DNA of 13,478 nucleotides from Rhodocyclaceae bacterium (GTDB lineage Bacteria; Pseudomonadota; Gammaproteobacteria; Burkholderiales; Rhodocyclaceae). The DNA lies in NCBI GenBank assembly GCA_023230455.1, contig JALNXH010000042.1, positions 1 through 13,478 on the forward strand, written 5' to 3'. Made by a program: the position numbers and the translations under genes. How positions within the stretch are numbered: the stretch's first letter is position 1; each line of letters opens with the position of its first letter. Below the pieces are notes generated by a model, which was given only the letters and a program-made list of their open reading frames with translations, was not told the DNA's origin and searched no databases. Of the stretch, positions 1 through 7,328 are shown one piece after another.

Positions 1-2
1 CG

Positions 3-140
3 GCCGATCTGCACCTCCTCGACCGCCGCCTCGAACCCGCTGCGCCGTGGGTCCCTCAGCACGAGGCACAAAGCGGCACTCCCCGTAAATCGTGGATTCC
101 GATCGTGGATGTCTCCCAGGAAGAACCGTTTACCTACTAA
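3..140 (+). CDS. Partial C-terminal end of an unrecognised protein (possible)
   Basis: An open frame enters from the left edge and ends at TAA (138-140), giving about 45 residues that end in IPIVDVSQEEPFTY. Third codon positions are mostly G or C, and an inverted repeat follows 9 bases after the stop, which is what the end of a real gene would look like. I do not recognise the protein. The opposite strand is also open here (it would contain CLVLRDPRRSGFEAAVEE), also with high GC3, so strand choice is uncertain. Nothing in the visible part ties it to the catabolic genes downstream. Confidence 0.3.
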   Translation, partial: ADLHLLDRRLEPAAPWVPQHEAQSGTPRKSWIPIVDVSQEEPFTY

Positions 141-149
141 GACGCTCCG

Positions 150-180
150 CCGGGCCAAACACCGAACGCCCCTGGCCCGG
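150..180. terminator. Hairpin after the left-edge gene
   Basis: CCGGGCCA at 150-157 pairs perfectly with TGGCCCGG at 173-180 around a 15-base loop. It lies just after the stop at 140 and before the kinase gene at 240. There is no T run, so a Rho-independent terminator is only possible; it may instead be a 5' leader structure of the kinase mRNA. Confidence 0.3.
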
Positions 181-239
181 TGCAGGGGCGCGCTGCATAA
201 TTCCCCATCGTTTGAACACCCCGACAGCGGAGATTCGGT

Positions 240-1781
240 ATGAAAATCAGCAGCACGGAAAAATATATTTCTTTGGCACTGCACTCGCTTGAGCACATCC
301 TTGCGCCAGAACTGATCTCGCATGAAGCAAAAGCGACCGCCGAGATCATGAAGCAGGTACTGCATGAACTCCTCAAACGGGAGCACTACACACCGCGTCT
401 GCTCGATGAACATCTCGCCGAAGGCAGGGTACTCGCCGACCGCATGGCCGCGCTGAAGCAGGAACTTGGCGGCGCGGCGACGGCGACCGAATCGGCTACA
501 GAGTATCGAGGCGGGTTGAGCCATGAAACCGGCTTCCAGTTCCTTGCCGAGGAACATGGGAGGCTCACCGAACGCATCGCCCATCTCGCGGCGGAACTGT
601 CGGCACTGCGCAGCGGCACCGCCGACACGACGCAACAACAATACATTTCCACGCTGCTGCACAAAGCCGCCGCCTGGGACTATGCCTATTGCAGCGCACA
701 GCGCGAAGCCAACATCCCGACCGAAGCACCGCCGCCAGCCGCCGCCGGCGCGCCGTTGCACAAAGATACCCTGCAAGCCTTCCTGCGCACCCAGCATCCA
801 GACGGTGAACGCTGCTCCGTCACCGAATTGAAGCCGATTCCGGGTGGCTTCGGCAAGCAGACCTATCGTGCGACGATCAGCGATGCCGCCGGCAAAACCC
901 AGTCGGTCATCGTGCGCAAGAGCGACCCGACGCCGATGGTGCTGCACGGCTGCTTTTTCATCGATCAGGAGTTTCATCTGCTGCGAGATGTGTTCGACAA
1001 CAGCGATCTGCCGATTGCGCAACCGCTCTATCTCGGCAAGGGAGTATCCGGCGTCGATGCAGACTTTTACGTGATGTCGGCATTGCCCGGTAGCGTGCCG
1101 AGTTCTTTCCTCGGTGCCGCATCCGCGGTGATCCCGGAAAGCGTGCTGTTGCAGATGGCGGAACTGATGGCCAAGCTGCACAGCCTGAAGCTGGACGCTC
1201 TCCCCACTTTCCTGGCCCGCTTCGGACATCCGGATCTGCGTACCGACACGGTCGAATCCTGCTACCGGCGGAATATAGCGGAATGGAAAACGTACTACGA
1301 AAAGGGTAACCATCTGCCGTCCCCGTTCGTCTCCTATCTGCTCGACTGGCTGGAACAGCATGTTCCGCACCATGCCAATCCTCCGGTACTGGTTCATGGC
1401 GATTTCAACATACATAACGTGTTGGCCGAAAAAGGGCGCATTACCGGCATCCTCGACTGGGAATGCGCAATGATCGGCGCCCCCGAGCAGGATCTGGCCT
1501 ATGTCAAGCCGATCATTTCGCAACACATTGTGTGGGACCGCTTCCTTAGCCACTATCGCGCCAGCGGCGGCCCCGCAATTGACGAGGCAAGCATGAATTT
1601 CTACATGGCATTTGCCGCCATGCGGCTGTGCGTCATTTTCAACAAAGGGGTACGCAATCTTCAGTACGGCGTCACCCGCGACATTCGCTACGCGGTAGTC
1701 GACCTGGGGCTCACGCCCGAGTTCATGAAACAGGCGCTGGCTTGCACTTCCAGCGACGGCGGGGTGCCCCTGCTGCAATAG
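240..1781 (+). CDS. APH-fold kinase with N-terminal helical (LvaB/DUF6285-like) domain
   Basis: Probable ATP-dependent phosphotransferase of the aminoglycoside-phosphotransferase/choline-kinase fold, cytoplasmic, acting on a hydroxyl of an unknown small molecule. The kinase domain covers about 173-513: glycine-rich loop PGGFGKQTY (201-209), probable ATP-binding Lys in VIVRKS (about 227), Brenner motif HGDFNIHN (386-393) and metal-binding DWE (406-408). Residues 1-158 form a separate mostly helical region (LHSLEHILAPEL near 14-25), joined by a Pro/Ala linker at 160-172. That region resembles in pattern the free protein encoded at 8530-9054. The ATG at 240 has GGAG seven bases upstream (GGAGATTCGGT). 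It is convergent with the lipocalin-like gene ending at 1909. Antibiotic resistance is unlikely given the catabolic neighbours. The kinase fold is secure; the substrate is unknown. Confidence 0.9.
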   Translation: MKISSTEKYISLALHSLEHILAPELISHEAKATAEIMKQVLHELLKREHYTPRLLDEHLAEGRVLADRMAALKQELGGAATATESATEYRGGLSHETGFQFLAEEHGRLTERIAHLAAELSALRSGTADTTQQQYISTLLHKAAAWDYAYCSAQREANIPTEAPPPAAAGAPLHKDTLQAFLRTQHPDGERCSVTELKPIPGGFGKQTYRATISDAAGKTQSVIVRKSDPTPMVLHGCFFIDQEFHLLRDVFDNSDLPIAQPLYLGKGVSGVDADFYVMSALPGSVPSSFLGAASAVIPESVLLQMAELMAKLHSLKLDALPTFLARFGHPDLRTDTVESCYRRNIAEWKTYYEKGNHLPSPFVSYLLDWLEQHVPHHANPPVLVHGDFNIHNVLAEKGRITGILDWECAMIGAPEQDLAYVKPIISQHIVWDRFLSHYRASGGPAIDEASMNFYMAFAAMRLCVIFNKGVRNLQYGVTRDIRYAVVDLGLTPEFMKQALACTSSDGGVPLLQ

Positions 1782-1796
1782 CCGCCTGCACAGCCC

Positions 1797-1830
1797 CGAG
1801 GGTTCCGGTTCAATACAACAGGAACCCTCG
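1797..1830 (+). terminator. Hairpin between convergent genes (candidate terminator)
   Basis: A perfect 10-bp stem, CGAGGGTTCC (1797-1806) with GGAACCCTCG (1821-1830), encloses a 14-base loop, 16 bases after the kinase stop. The following CCTTCCTTAT is only moderately T-rich. It most likely ends the rightward kinase transcript and may also stop leftward readthrough. Confidence 0.6.
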
Positions 1831-1859
1831 CCTTCCTTATATTGAGGTGAGCCCGACAA

Positions 1860-1881
1860 GAGCCTCGATCATTGAAGGCTC
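1860..1881 (-). terminator. Weak hairpin after the leftward five-gene block
   Basis: GAGCCT (1860-1865) pairs with AGGCTC (1876-1881) around a 10-base loop, 27 bases past the stop of the lipocalin-like gene that ends at 1909. The stem is short and no clear U run follows on the minus strand, so this is a tentative call. Confidence 0.3.
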
Positions 1882-1908
1882 GGCTCCCTCTCGGTATATC
1901 TGGATGCT

Positions 1909-2877
1909 TTAGATTTGCGCGATGGCGCTCCGATTGCGCGTCAGATACGAGCGACTGAGCACATCCTGATGAACGCCGTAGCCGATCTCGCCGTTGTAGT
2001 TCCAGCGCTGGAAAGCCTGGACATAGATCATTGAGGGGAACGGTGCCCAAGGTGTCGCATTGATCGTGGCACCGGTGAAATGAAAAGTCTTGCCCCGCGT
2101 GTCGGTAACTTCGAAAACGTTCGACATGGGGAAAATCCCCTGGCGTTCCGCCGTCCCGCGGGCGCTGACCAGGCCGTAGAGCTTGCCGTCTTCGAGCACA
2201 TAGCCACTGATCAGTGTGCCGAAGTCATCGGTTTTTGCCGGGTCGAGCGCAAGGAAGGCATGCATCGTCAGGCGCTCGCCGAAGGAGCCGTGAATCCAGG
2301 TGGCATTGCCGTTGTCGCGTTCCTTGCGCGGCCCCCAACTGCGATCCAGCGTGTCGACGCAATCGACCTTATAAACTTTGCCACGCAACTTCGCTTCGCC
2401 GGTGATGCGGCCGGTGATTTCGTAGTGGCCGGAAAAGGCGGCCCCGCCCCAACCCTTGCCGATCCGGTCGGCCGCCATCGGGTCCATATTGGGATCGTTC
2501 ATGTCGAACGGTTCCATCAGCGAACGGAACTCGACATGGATTTCGGTATCGTCGATGCCGACGTAATCGATCTTGTACAGCTTCAACGGCTCCACCACCT
2601 TGACCGAGAGGCCATTGGGCAGGCTGTAGTCGAGCAGGGACTTCGGACAGGGAAGGTGCTGCTGGTTGTCTATGTACAGTTGATCTTCCCAGTTCGGCGC
2701 GATCCGGTCCAGCACCGTGACATCGCTCATGCACACACCGAGCACGGGCCGGGTCAACGTATAGAGGGTGCCGCTGATCTTGGCTTCAGGAATCGCGAAC
2801 GGGAAAAAATTGGTCTCGCACCAATCGTAGGGCGAGGTATTGGAATGTTGGAAATCGGCTTCTTCAGGGCGGATCAT
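1909..2877 (-). CDS. AttH/CrtC-like double-lipocalin protein, copy 1 (DUF7064/7065 type)
   Basis: A 322-residue soluble protein without signal peptide or membrane segment. It carries the family hallmark DTLDRSWGPR at 175-184, preceded by HYEITGRITGE (151-161), which is also present in the neighbouring copy. From memory this pattern belongs to proteins named DUF7064/DUF7065, related to the AttH and carotenoid hydratase (CrtC) double-lipocalin fold; such genes often lie near APH-fold kinases and CoA-pathway genes. The biochemical role is not established. By fold it could bind or hydrate/dehydrate a hydrophobic substrate. The ATG at 2877 has an AGGAG ribosome site (CCAGGAGAACCCA). It is last of the leftward block, after a 115-bp gap. 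It is most similar to the adjacent copy at 2993-3985. Confidence 0.8.
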   Translation of the reverse strand: MIRPEEADFQHSNTSPYDWCETNFFPFAIPEAKISGTLYTLTRPVLGVCMSDVTVLDRIAPNWEDQLYIDNQQHLPCPKSLLDYSLPNGLSVKVVEPLKLYKIDYVGIDDTEIHVEFRSLMEPFDMNDPNMDPMAADRIGKGWGGAAFSGHYEITGRITGEAKLRGKVYKVDCVDTLDRSWGPRKERDNGNATWIHGSFGERLTMHAFLALDPAKTDDFGTLISGYVLEDGKLYGLVSARGTAERQGIFPMSNVFEVTDTRGKTFHFTGATINATPWAPFPSMIYVQAFQRWNYNGEIGYGVHQDVLSRSYLTRNRSAIAQI

Positions 2878-2992
2878 TGGGTTCTCCTGGTGATGTTTTC
2901 AATGCGTTGAATCGAATAGGCTGCCATGATCCCATGGCGCTGACACCCGTTCGATGAGGGATAGGAACGTTGCATAGCGAGAGTGTTTCCCC

Positions 2993-3985
2993 TCAGGCTT
3001 CGCTTCCGAGTCTGGACAGGCGTTTGCCCAGCGTCGTTAGGCCGACCACATCGGTGACACTGGAGTGTCCCTTGCGGTCTCCCATGGTCCAGCGGTAGAG
3101 GGTCTGGAAGGAAATGAAGCTGCCGTAGGCGGAATGCCAGGGGGCCGCGGCAATGGCCGCGCCGTGCATTTCCCATTCGCGGCCCTTGGCGTCGCGGATG
3201 CGGACGATGCGCGAAACGCCGAGCATGCCGGCATTCTCGCCGATCACTTCGGCAGCCACGATGCCGGTGACCTCGCCATTCACCGCCGCATAACCGAAGC
3301 GGAAGGTGGTGTAGGAAGTCTTCTCCTTGCGCACGTCGAGGGTCATCACCAGATGGAAGGCGAGGTCGGGGCCGAAGGTCATGTGCATCCACGACACCGG
3401 CGAGGCATTCCATTCCATGCGCGGGCCCCAGCTGCGGTCGAGGCCGTCCACGCAGTCGACCGTGTACTTCTTGCCGTACAGGCTCAGCTCGCCGGTGATG
3501 TGGCCAATGGTGTCGTAGTGTCCCTGCGCCCAGCCGTCGCCGGCGCCCATCGCCTCCTCGGTGCTGGCGAACTTGTCCAGCATCGGATTCTGGTCCGGAT
3601 CGAGGGCATCGAAGGGTTCCATGATGCCCTTGAAGTTCAGGTCGAACGTACACAGGCCTTCGCGGCCCTGATACTGGAAGCGATAGTCCCGCGCTTCGTT
3701 GGAGCCGCTGAGGCCGAAGCCGTTGGCGAGGGTGAAGCTGGACAATTTTTCCGGCGCCTTGAGGTGCATCGGCGCGTCGGCGTAGTCGGCCTGCCATGCG
3801 TTCTGGCAGATGCCCTTGTGCACGTAGATGGAGGAAAGGATCGCGCCCACATTCGGCCGCACCAGCACATAGGCGTTGCCGCTGATGGACTCCTCGGGCA
3901 CCGAGAAGATCAGGAAGAACGTTTCCGCGTAGGTCGGGTCGGTGGTCTGCTTGTTGTGATAGTCGAGATCTTTGGCGCGAATCAT
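2993..3985 (-). CDS. AttH/CrtC-like double-lipocalin protein, copy 2 (DUF7064/7065 type)
   Basis: A 330-residue soluble protein. The start is set at the ATG at 3985 because a GAGGAG site lies just before it (GCGAGGAGACAAAAA) and the protein then begins MIRAKDLDYH, like copy 1 (MIRPEEADFQ). The frame stays open to 4120, but that extension is unlike the family and overlaps the gene upstream. Hallmarks are GHYDTIGHITGE (155-166) and DGLDRSWGPR (180-189), with IMEPFD (121-126) matching LMEPFD in copy 1. These shared blocks make copies 1 and 2 clear paralogues, probably a tandem duplication. Function is unknown; see copy 1 for possible roles. No signal peptide is seen. Confidence 0.82.
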   Translation of the reverse strand: MIRAKDLDYHNKQTTDPTYAETFFLIFSVPEESISGNAYVLVRPNVGAILSSIYVHKGICQNAWQADYADAPMHLKAPEKLSSFTLANGFGLSGSNEARDYRFQYQGREGLCTFDLNFKGIMEPFDALDPDQNPMLDKFASTEEAMGAGDGWAQGHYDTIGHITGELSLYGKKYTVDCVDGLDRSWGPRMEWNASPVSWMHMTFGPDLAFHLVMTLDVRKEKTSYTTFRFGYAAVNGEVTGIVAAEVIGENAGMLGVSRIVRIRDAKGREWEMHGAAIAAAPWHSAYGSFISFQTLYRWTMGDRKGHSSVTDVVGLTTLGKRLSRLGSEA

Positions 3986-4043
3986 TTTTTGTCTCCTCGC
4001 AACGGATGGATGGAACGGAACGGGTGATCGTGATGCCGGGAAG

Positions 4044-4994
4044 TCAGCGGCTTGCCTTCTGCAAACGCAGGGCTTCGCGGATGTGTTCAATGTAGGCCGT
4101 CTGCCACATGAATTCCACATAGCCGTCGCCGGCCCTGCCGTCGATGGTGCAGGTCATGCCGCCCTCGTTGAGGGTGGTGTGGGGGCCGGGCACCAGCAGG
4201 TAATGGCCGAAGAAGTTTCCGGCCACGCGCGTTGTGCGACCGGCGGTGTCACGCACAATGGCATCGATGGAATGATGCAGATATTGGTCGTCGGTCACGA
4301 AATCCACCTCCACCGCGGCGACTTCCGCCATCAATCCTTCGCGCAGCACGTAACCGCGCAGTTCAACCCGCCCCAGGGCCTGGATTTCCATGAAGTGCAC
4401 GGCCAGCTCGGGTCCGGCCTGGGCGTGCAGCCATTTCCAGTGCTGGGCGGACTGCCAGTCGCGAGTGCCCCAGCTGTGGTCGCGGTAGCCGACGGTATCG
4501 AAAGGGATGCGGCGCCCGTCGAGGGTCAGCACGCCCTGCATTTTCCCCGTCTGTTCCAGCCGGTTGTCGGCCAGCCAGGGCGGACAGCCGCGGACGTGGC
4601 CGCCGTAGCCGTAGGCCGGATGCACAGCCTCGAAGGTGCAGTCGAGGTCGACCCGCTTGCCCCGCACCTCGATCTTGGCGCTCTCCATTTTCATGTCCTG
4701 GCTGAAATGGATGTTGCCGACGCGCCAGTCATCGAAGTTGCTACCGGGCGGCAGCTTGATGTCGGCAAAATGCTCGACGATGGGGTCCTTGCCCACCCCC
4801 GGGCCGAACAGGAAGAGGATGCCGCCGGCCACGCCCTCCCGGTCCACCCAGGTGTAGGGGCAACCGACGATCTGTTCCTCGCGCAGGACGAAGACATAGG
4901 GCACCGACTCGCGGGAGTAGGGATTGCTGGAAAGCGTGTGCCGGCCGTCGTTGATCGGGTCGAGCAGGGGGATGTTGTGTACGGCCGTCTTCAT
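4044..4994 (-). CDS. AttH/CrtC-like double-lipocalin protein, copy 3 (divergent DUF7064/7065 type)
   Basis: A 316-residue soluble protein with the variant hallmark GYRDHSWGTRDW at 169-180, where His replaces the Arg of copies 1 and 2. The N-terminal half differs strongly from those copies, so this is a distinct subfamily member and not a recent duplicate. The C-terminal half has beta-rich alternation (VELRGYVLREG at 210-220), consistent with a second lipocalin barrel. The ATG at 4994 has AAGGAA upstream (GCAAGGAACGAC). It lies 63 bp after the kinase gene and 58 bp before copy 2, so it is probably co-transcribed with both. It may be a binding or hydratase-like protein; which one cannot be decided here. 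Confidence 0.78.
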   Translation of the reverse strand: MKTAVHNIPLLDPINDGRHTLSSNPYSRESVPYVFVLREEQIVGCPYTWVDREGVAGGILFLFGPGVGKDPIVEHFADIKLPPGSNFDDWRVGNIHFSQDMKMESAKIEVRGKRVDLDCTFEAVHPAYGYGGHVRGCPPWLADNRLEQTGKMQGVLTLDGRRIPFDTVGYRDHSWGTRDWQSAQHWKWLHAQAGPELAVHFMEIQALGRVELRGYVLREGLMAEVAAVEVDFVTDDQYLHHSIDAIVRDTAGRTTRVAGNFFGHYLLVPGPHTTLNEGGMTCTIDGRAGDGYVEFMWQTAYIEHIREALRLQKASR

Positions 4995-5057
4995 GTCGTT
5001 CCTTGCAGTGTCGTTTGTATCCGGATCAGGGGGTTGTCGGTGCAGCGCCCGTCGCGC

Positions 5058-6266
5058 TCACAGCACGTCTTCCAGCTGGGTGCGCAACTCATCCACCAGC
5101 AGGTAGCCGATGCCCACCAGCCAGGCGACCAGGATGTCCTGGTGGGTCTTGCCGTTGCGCGGCGCGCGGCAGCCGGTGGCGAGGCAGATCACGGCGCATT
5201 TGAAGTTGATGAAGATCTCGTAGTAGCGGTAGGTCGCTGCAATAACCTTCAGGCCCGAGGCCTTTTCGTAGGCGGCGAAGAATTCCTCGCGCGGCATGAA
5301 GCCGCCCACCAGGGAAGTCTTGCCATCCTCGGCCATATGCCCGAAAGAGATCTTGGTGGACCACACCAGATCCTCATGACGGTCGCCGAGATAGGACATT
5401 TCCCAGTCGAGCCAGGTGGAAATCTGGTTGTCATGCTCGGTGAACAGAAAGTTTCCGGTGCGGTAGTCGCCGTGAATCACCGAAACATGGTCCGTCGCCG
5501 GCATGTTGGCGCGCAGCCAGGCCATGGCGAGCCGCATCAGCGGAATGTCTTCGTTCACGTCCTCTTCCCAGACGCGCTCCCAGTGGTTCAACTTCCATTC
5601 GATGGCCTGGGTGCCCAACGCGGGCTTGTCGAAGGCGGAGAGGTCGGCCTTGCTCCAGTCGAAGGTGTGGATGCGCGCCAGATGCTCGACGAACTGGCTG
5701 CCCAGGGGCTGACGCAGGGCGGGGGGAATGAAGGTGCCGATGCCGCTGACACGATTGTCGGACGCGGTGGGCTTGGCCACACCCTCGGCAAAGCCGTAGA
5801 TGATGGCCGGATAGGGTAGATAAACGCCCTCGGGGTCGGCCCAGTAAGTGGGCGGCACCGGAAGGTAGCCTTCGAGAGCCTTGATGATCTGGAACTCGCG
5901 CAGGCGACTGCTCTCCACATTCGATTCCGCCGGTTCCATGCGCAGGACCATGGGCGTTGCGGTGCGGCCGACGCCGGGCGGGCTCCATTGCAGCGTGAAT
6001 GCCATCTGCAACTTCGAGGCGCCGCCGGAAAGCCAGCGTGCTTGCGTGATTTCGAAGTCGTCGCCGATCTGGCTGCGGACAAGCGCACGGGTGCCCTCGA
6101 CCAGGGTCTCCAGGCTCACCGAGGTATACGGCGGCCCGGCGCGGCGCTGCATCTTGCGCGTCAGCACCCGGTCGATTTCGCTTTCGCAGGGAAAGCGTCG
6201 GCGCAGTGAGGCAATCCATTCAGGGGAGGGCTGATCCTTGTTTGCGTGGCTCATCGTTCGTTTCAT
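5058..6266 (-). CDS. APH-fold phosphotransferase (kinase 2)
   Basis: A 402-residue predicted cytoplasmic ATP-dependent kinase of the aminoglycoside-phosphotransferase fold. It shows the glycine-rich loop LSGGASK (79-85), Brenner motif HGDYRTGN (265-272) and DWE (287-289), then a helical C-terminus with THQDILVAWLVGIGY (374-388). It is clearly paralogous to the kinase at 7397-8533, sharing GGASK, DYRTGN, LDWE and the HQD(I/L)L(V/L)AWLV block, and more distant from the kinase at 240. Unlike the other two kinases it has no helical partner module next to it. The start is uncertain: the ATG at 6266 has AAGGA very close (2 bases), while the ATG at 6254 has the same site 14 bases away. It lies 42 bp after the SDR gene in the same leftward block. 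Confidence 0.88.
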   Translation of the reverse strand: MKRTMSHANKDQPSPEWIASLRRRFPCESEIDRVLTRKMQRRAGPPYTSVSLETLVEGTRALVRSQIGDDFEITQARWLSGGASKLQMAFTLQWSPPGVGRTATPMVLRMEPAESNVESSRLREFQIIKALEGYLPVPPTYWADPEGVYLPYPAIIYGFAEGVAKPTASDNRVSGIGTFIPPALRQPLGSQFVEHLARIHTFDWSKADLSAFDKPALGTQAIEWKLNHWERVWEEDVNEDIPLMRLAMAWLRANMPATDHVSVIHGDYRTGNFLFTEHDNQISTWLDWEMSYLGDRHEDLVWSTKISFGHMAEDGKTSLVGGFMPREEFFAAYEKASGLKVIAATYRYYEIFINFKCAVICLATGCRAPRNGKTHQDILVAWLVGIGYLLVDELRTQLEDVL

Positions 6267-6308
6267 CTTCCTTCAGGAGTGACCGTTGGCATCGAACCGT
6301 TGCAGTTT

Positions 6309-7067
6309 TCAGCGCGCAGAGTAGCCGCCATCGACGCAGATGGCGGCGCCGTTGATGAACGACGCTTCGTCCGAAAGCAGCCACTTGACGGCATAACCCA
6401 CGTCCTCCGGTTCGCCGATGCGGCCGACGCTGTGGCGCGCCAGGATGACGTCGTACTGGGCCTTGAATTCGGGTGTGGCAACAAGCTCGGCGATCATGGG
6501 GGTGCGGATCATGCCGGGCAGCACAGCATTGACGCGCACCCGGGTCGCTGCCGCATCGCAGGCCGCGCCGCGGGTGAGGCCGATCACGCCATGCTTGGAG
6601 GCGACATAGCCGCTGGCGCTGGGAACGCCCACCAGACCATTCACCGAAGAGTTATTGACGATGGCGCCGCCGCCGGTTTTGCCCATGGCGAGGGTTTCGT
6701 GCTTCATGCAGAAATAGACGCCTTTCAGATTGACGCCCATCACCTGGTCCCATTCGGCCTCGTCCATGTCCTGCACCAGCCTGTCGTGCAGGGTGATGCC
6801 GGCATTGTTGAAGGCGCCGTCGAGGCGGCCAAAACACTCCAGGGTGAAGTCGACCATGGCGACCACGTCGCTTTCGCGCATCACGTCGGCGCTGAACGGC
6901 TTCGCCACGCCGCCGGCCGCCGTGATCATGTCCGCGGTTTCGCGGGCATGGGCTGCGCTGTGGCTGGCGGCGACGACCTTCGCCCCCGCCCGGGCGAGCA
7001 CCATGGCCGTTGCGCGGCCGATGCCGGACCCGGCGCCGGTGACGATGATGGATTTGTCTGCGAGCAT
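6309..7067 (-). CDS. Short-chain dehydrogenase/reductase (SDR)
   Basis: A 252-residue classical SDR of normal length. It shows the Rossmann motif TGAGSGIG (10-17), NNAG (87-90), Ser141 and the YxxxK pair Tyr154/Lys158, then the PGMIRTP segment (184-190). It should oxidise a secondary alcohol or reduce a ketone with NAD(P)(H). The end of the second strand (VVAASHS) has no acidic residue, so NADP use is possible. It is first in the leftward block, ahead of kinase 2 and the three lipocalin-like genes, and could act on a 3-hydroxyacyl-CoA or similar intermediate, as SDRs do in levulinate-type pathways (inference). Its ATG follows directly on the stop of a 15-codon ORF that carries the good ribosome site; the SDR start itself has only a weak one. 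Confidence 0.9.
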   Translation of the reverse strand: MLADKSIIVTGAGSGIGRATAMVLARAGAKVVAASHSAAHARETADMITAAGGVAKPFSADVMRESDVVAMVDFTLECFGRLDGAFNNAGITLHDRLVQDMDEAEWDQVMGVNLKGVYFCMKHETLAMGKTGGGAIVNNSSVNGLVGVPSASGYVASKHGVIGLTRGAACDAAATRVRVNAVLPGMIRTPMIAELVATPEFKAQYDVILARHSVGRIGEPEDVGYAVKWLLSDEASFINGAAICVDGGYSAR

Positions 7068-7115
7068 TCAGGCCTGCGCTTGCGCAAGGGTGGCGCCCGG
7101 TTCGATCGGATTCAT
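7068..7115 (-). CDS. Short leader ORF abutting the SDR start (or N-terminus cut by a stop)
   Basis: The ATG at 7115 is preceded by GAGGAG (7121-7126) at five bases. It encodes MNPIEPGATLAQAQA and stops at TGA, with the SDR ATG directly next (TGAATG) and in the same frame. Either it is a coupling leader that brings ribosomes to the poorly served SDR start, or the SDR once began here and a TGA now separates the two parts. The SDR fold motif starts at its normal distance from the downstream ATG, which favours the leader view. Confidence 0.4.
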   Translation of the reverse strand: MNPIEPGATLAQAQA

Positions 7116-7222
7116 GTCTTCTCCTCGTCTTGCGTTGCGGCCGGGTTTGCCCTCGATGGGCAAGCGCACGGTCGGGCGCCGACTGTTTGTGGGCAGGATG
7201 GTAGCCACTGCTCCTGCAAGCA

Positions 7223-7242
7223 CCACCCATTCTTTAGGGTGG
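7223..7242. promoter_or_regulatory. CCACCC-N8-GGGTGG dyad, candidate regulator site
   Basis: CCACCC (7223-7228) and GGGTGG (7237-7242) form a perfect 6-8-6 dyad in the divergent region. A TAGGG at 7235-7239 recurs at 7254-7258, 19 bases later and about two helix turns, just upstream of a TATGCT (7266-7271) that could be a -10 box. No convincing -35 box is seen, which fits activator-dependent transcription. The nearby LAL regulator is the natural candidate; this link is inference. Confidence 0.35.
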
Positions 7243-7286
7243 GTCGGGCTGTCTAGGGACTTGAGTATGCTCCGCAGCCTCAAACT

Positions 7287-7310
7287 GCCGTCAGGCATTT
7301 GCCTGCCGGC
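7287..7310. promoter_or_regulatory. 24-bp near-perfect palindrome, candidate operator or leader hairpin
   Basis: The inner arms CAGGCA (7292-7297) and TGCCTG (7300-7305) are flanked by outer arms GCCG (7287-7290) and CGGC (7307-7310), with one mismatched pair (7291/7306). It ends 9 bases before the GGAGG ribosome site at 7320. As DNA it could be an operator for a dimeric repressor; as RNA it would fold into a stable stem with an AUUU loop just before the leader ORF of the kinase mRNA. Confidence 0.45.
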
Positions 7311-7328
7311 ACCGACGCAGGAGGAAAA

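Noticed and set aside
2080..4027. Plus-strand open frames at 2080-2910 and 3065-4027
   Set aside because: Both are antisense to the lipocalin-like genes, which have good ribosome sites and conserved motifs; the antisense products look like low-complexity shadow protein.
3986..4120. Longer N-terminus for lipocalin copy 2
   Set aside because: The extra 45 residues overlap the gene upstream, are unlike the family, and the ATG at 3985 has a strong ribosome site.
3972..5819. Long plus-strand open frame of 615 codons
   Set aside because: It lies opposite copy 3 of the lipocalin family and kinase 2, both with clear family motifs; its protein has no recognisable domain and it spans their intergenic gap. 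It is an artefact of high-GC codon use.
7213..7232. Sigma-54 promoter on the minus strand (TTGCA with an upstream GG)
   Set aside because: The GG to GC spacing is one base short of the -24/-12 consensus and no sigma-54 activator gene is in the window.
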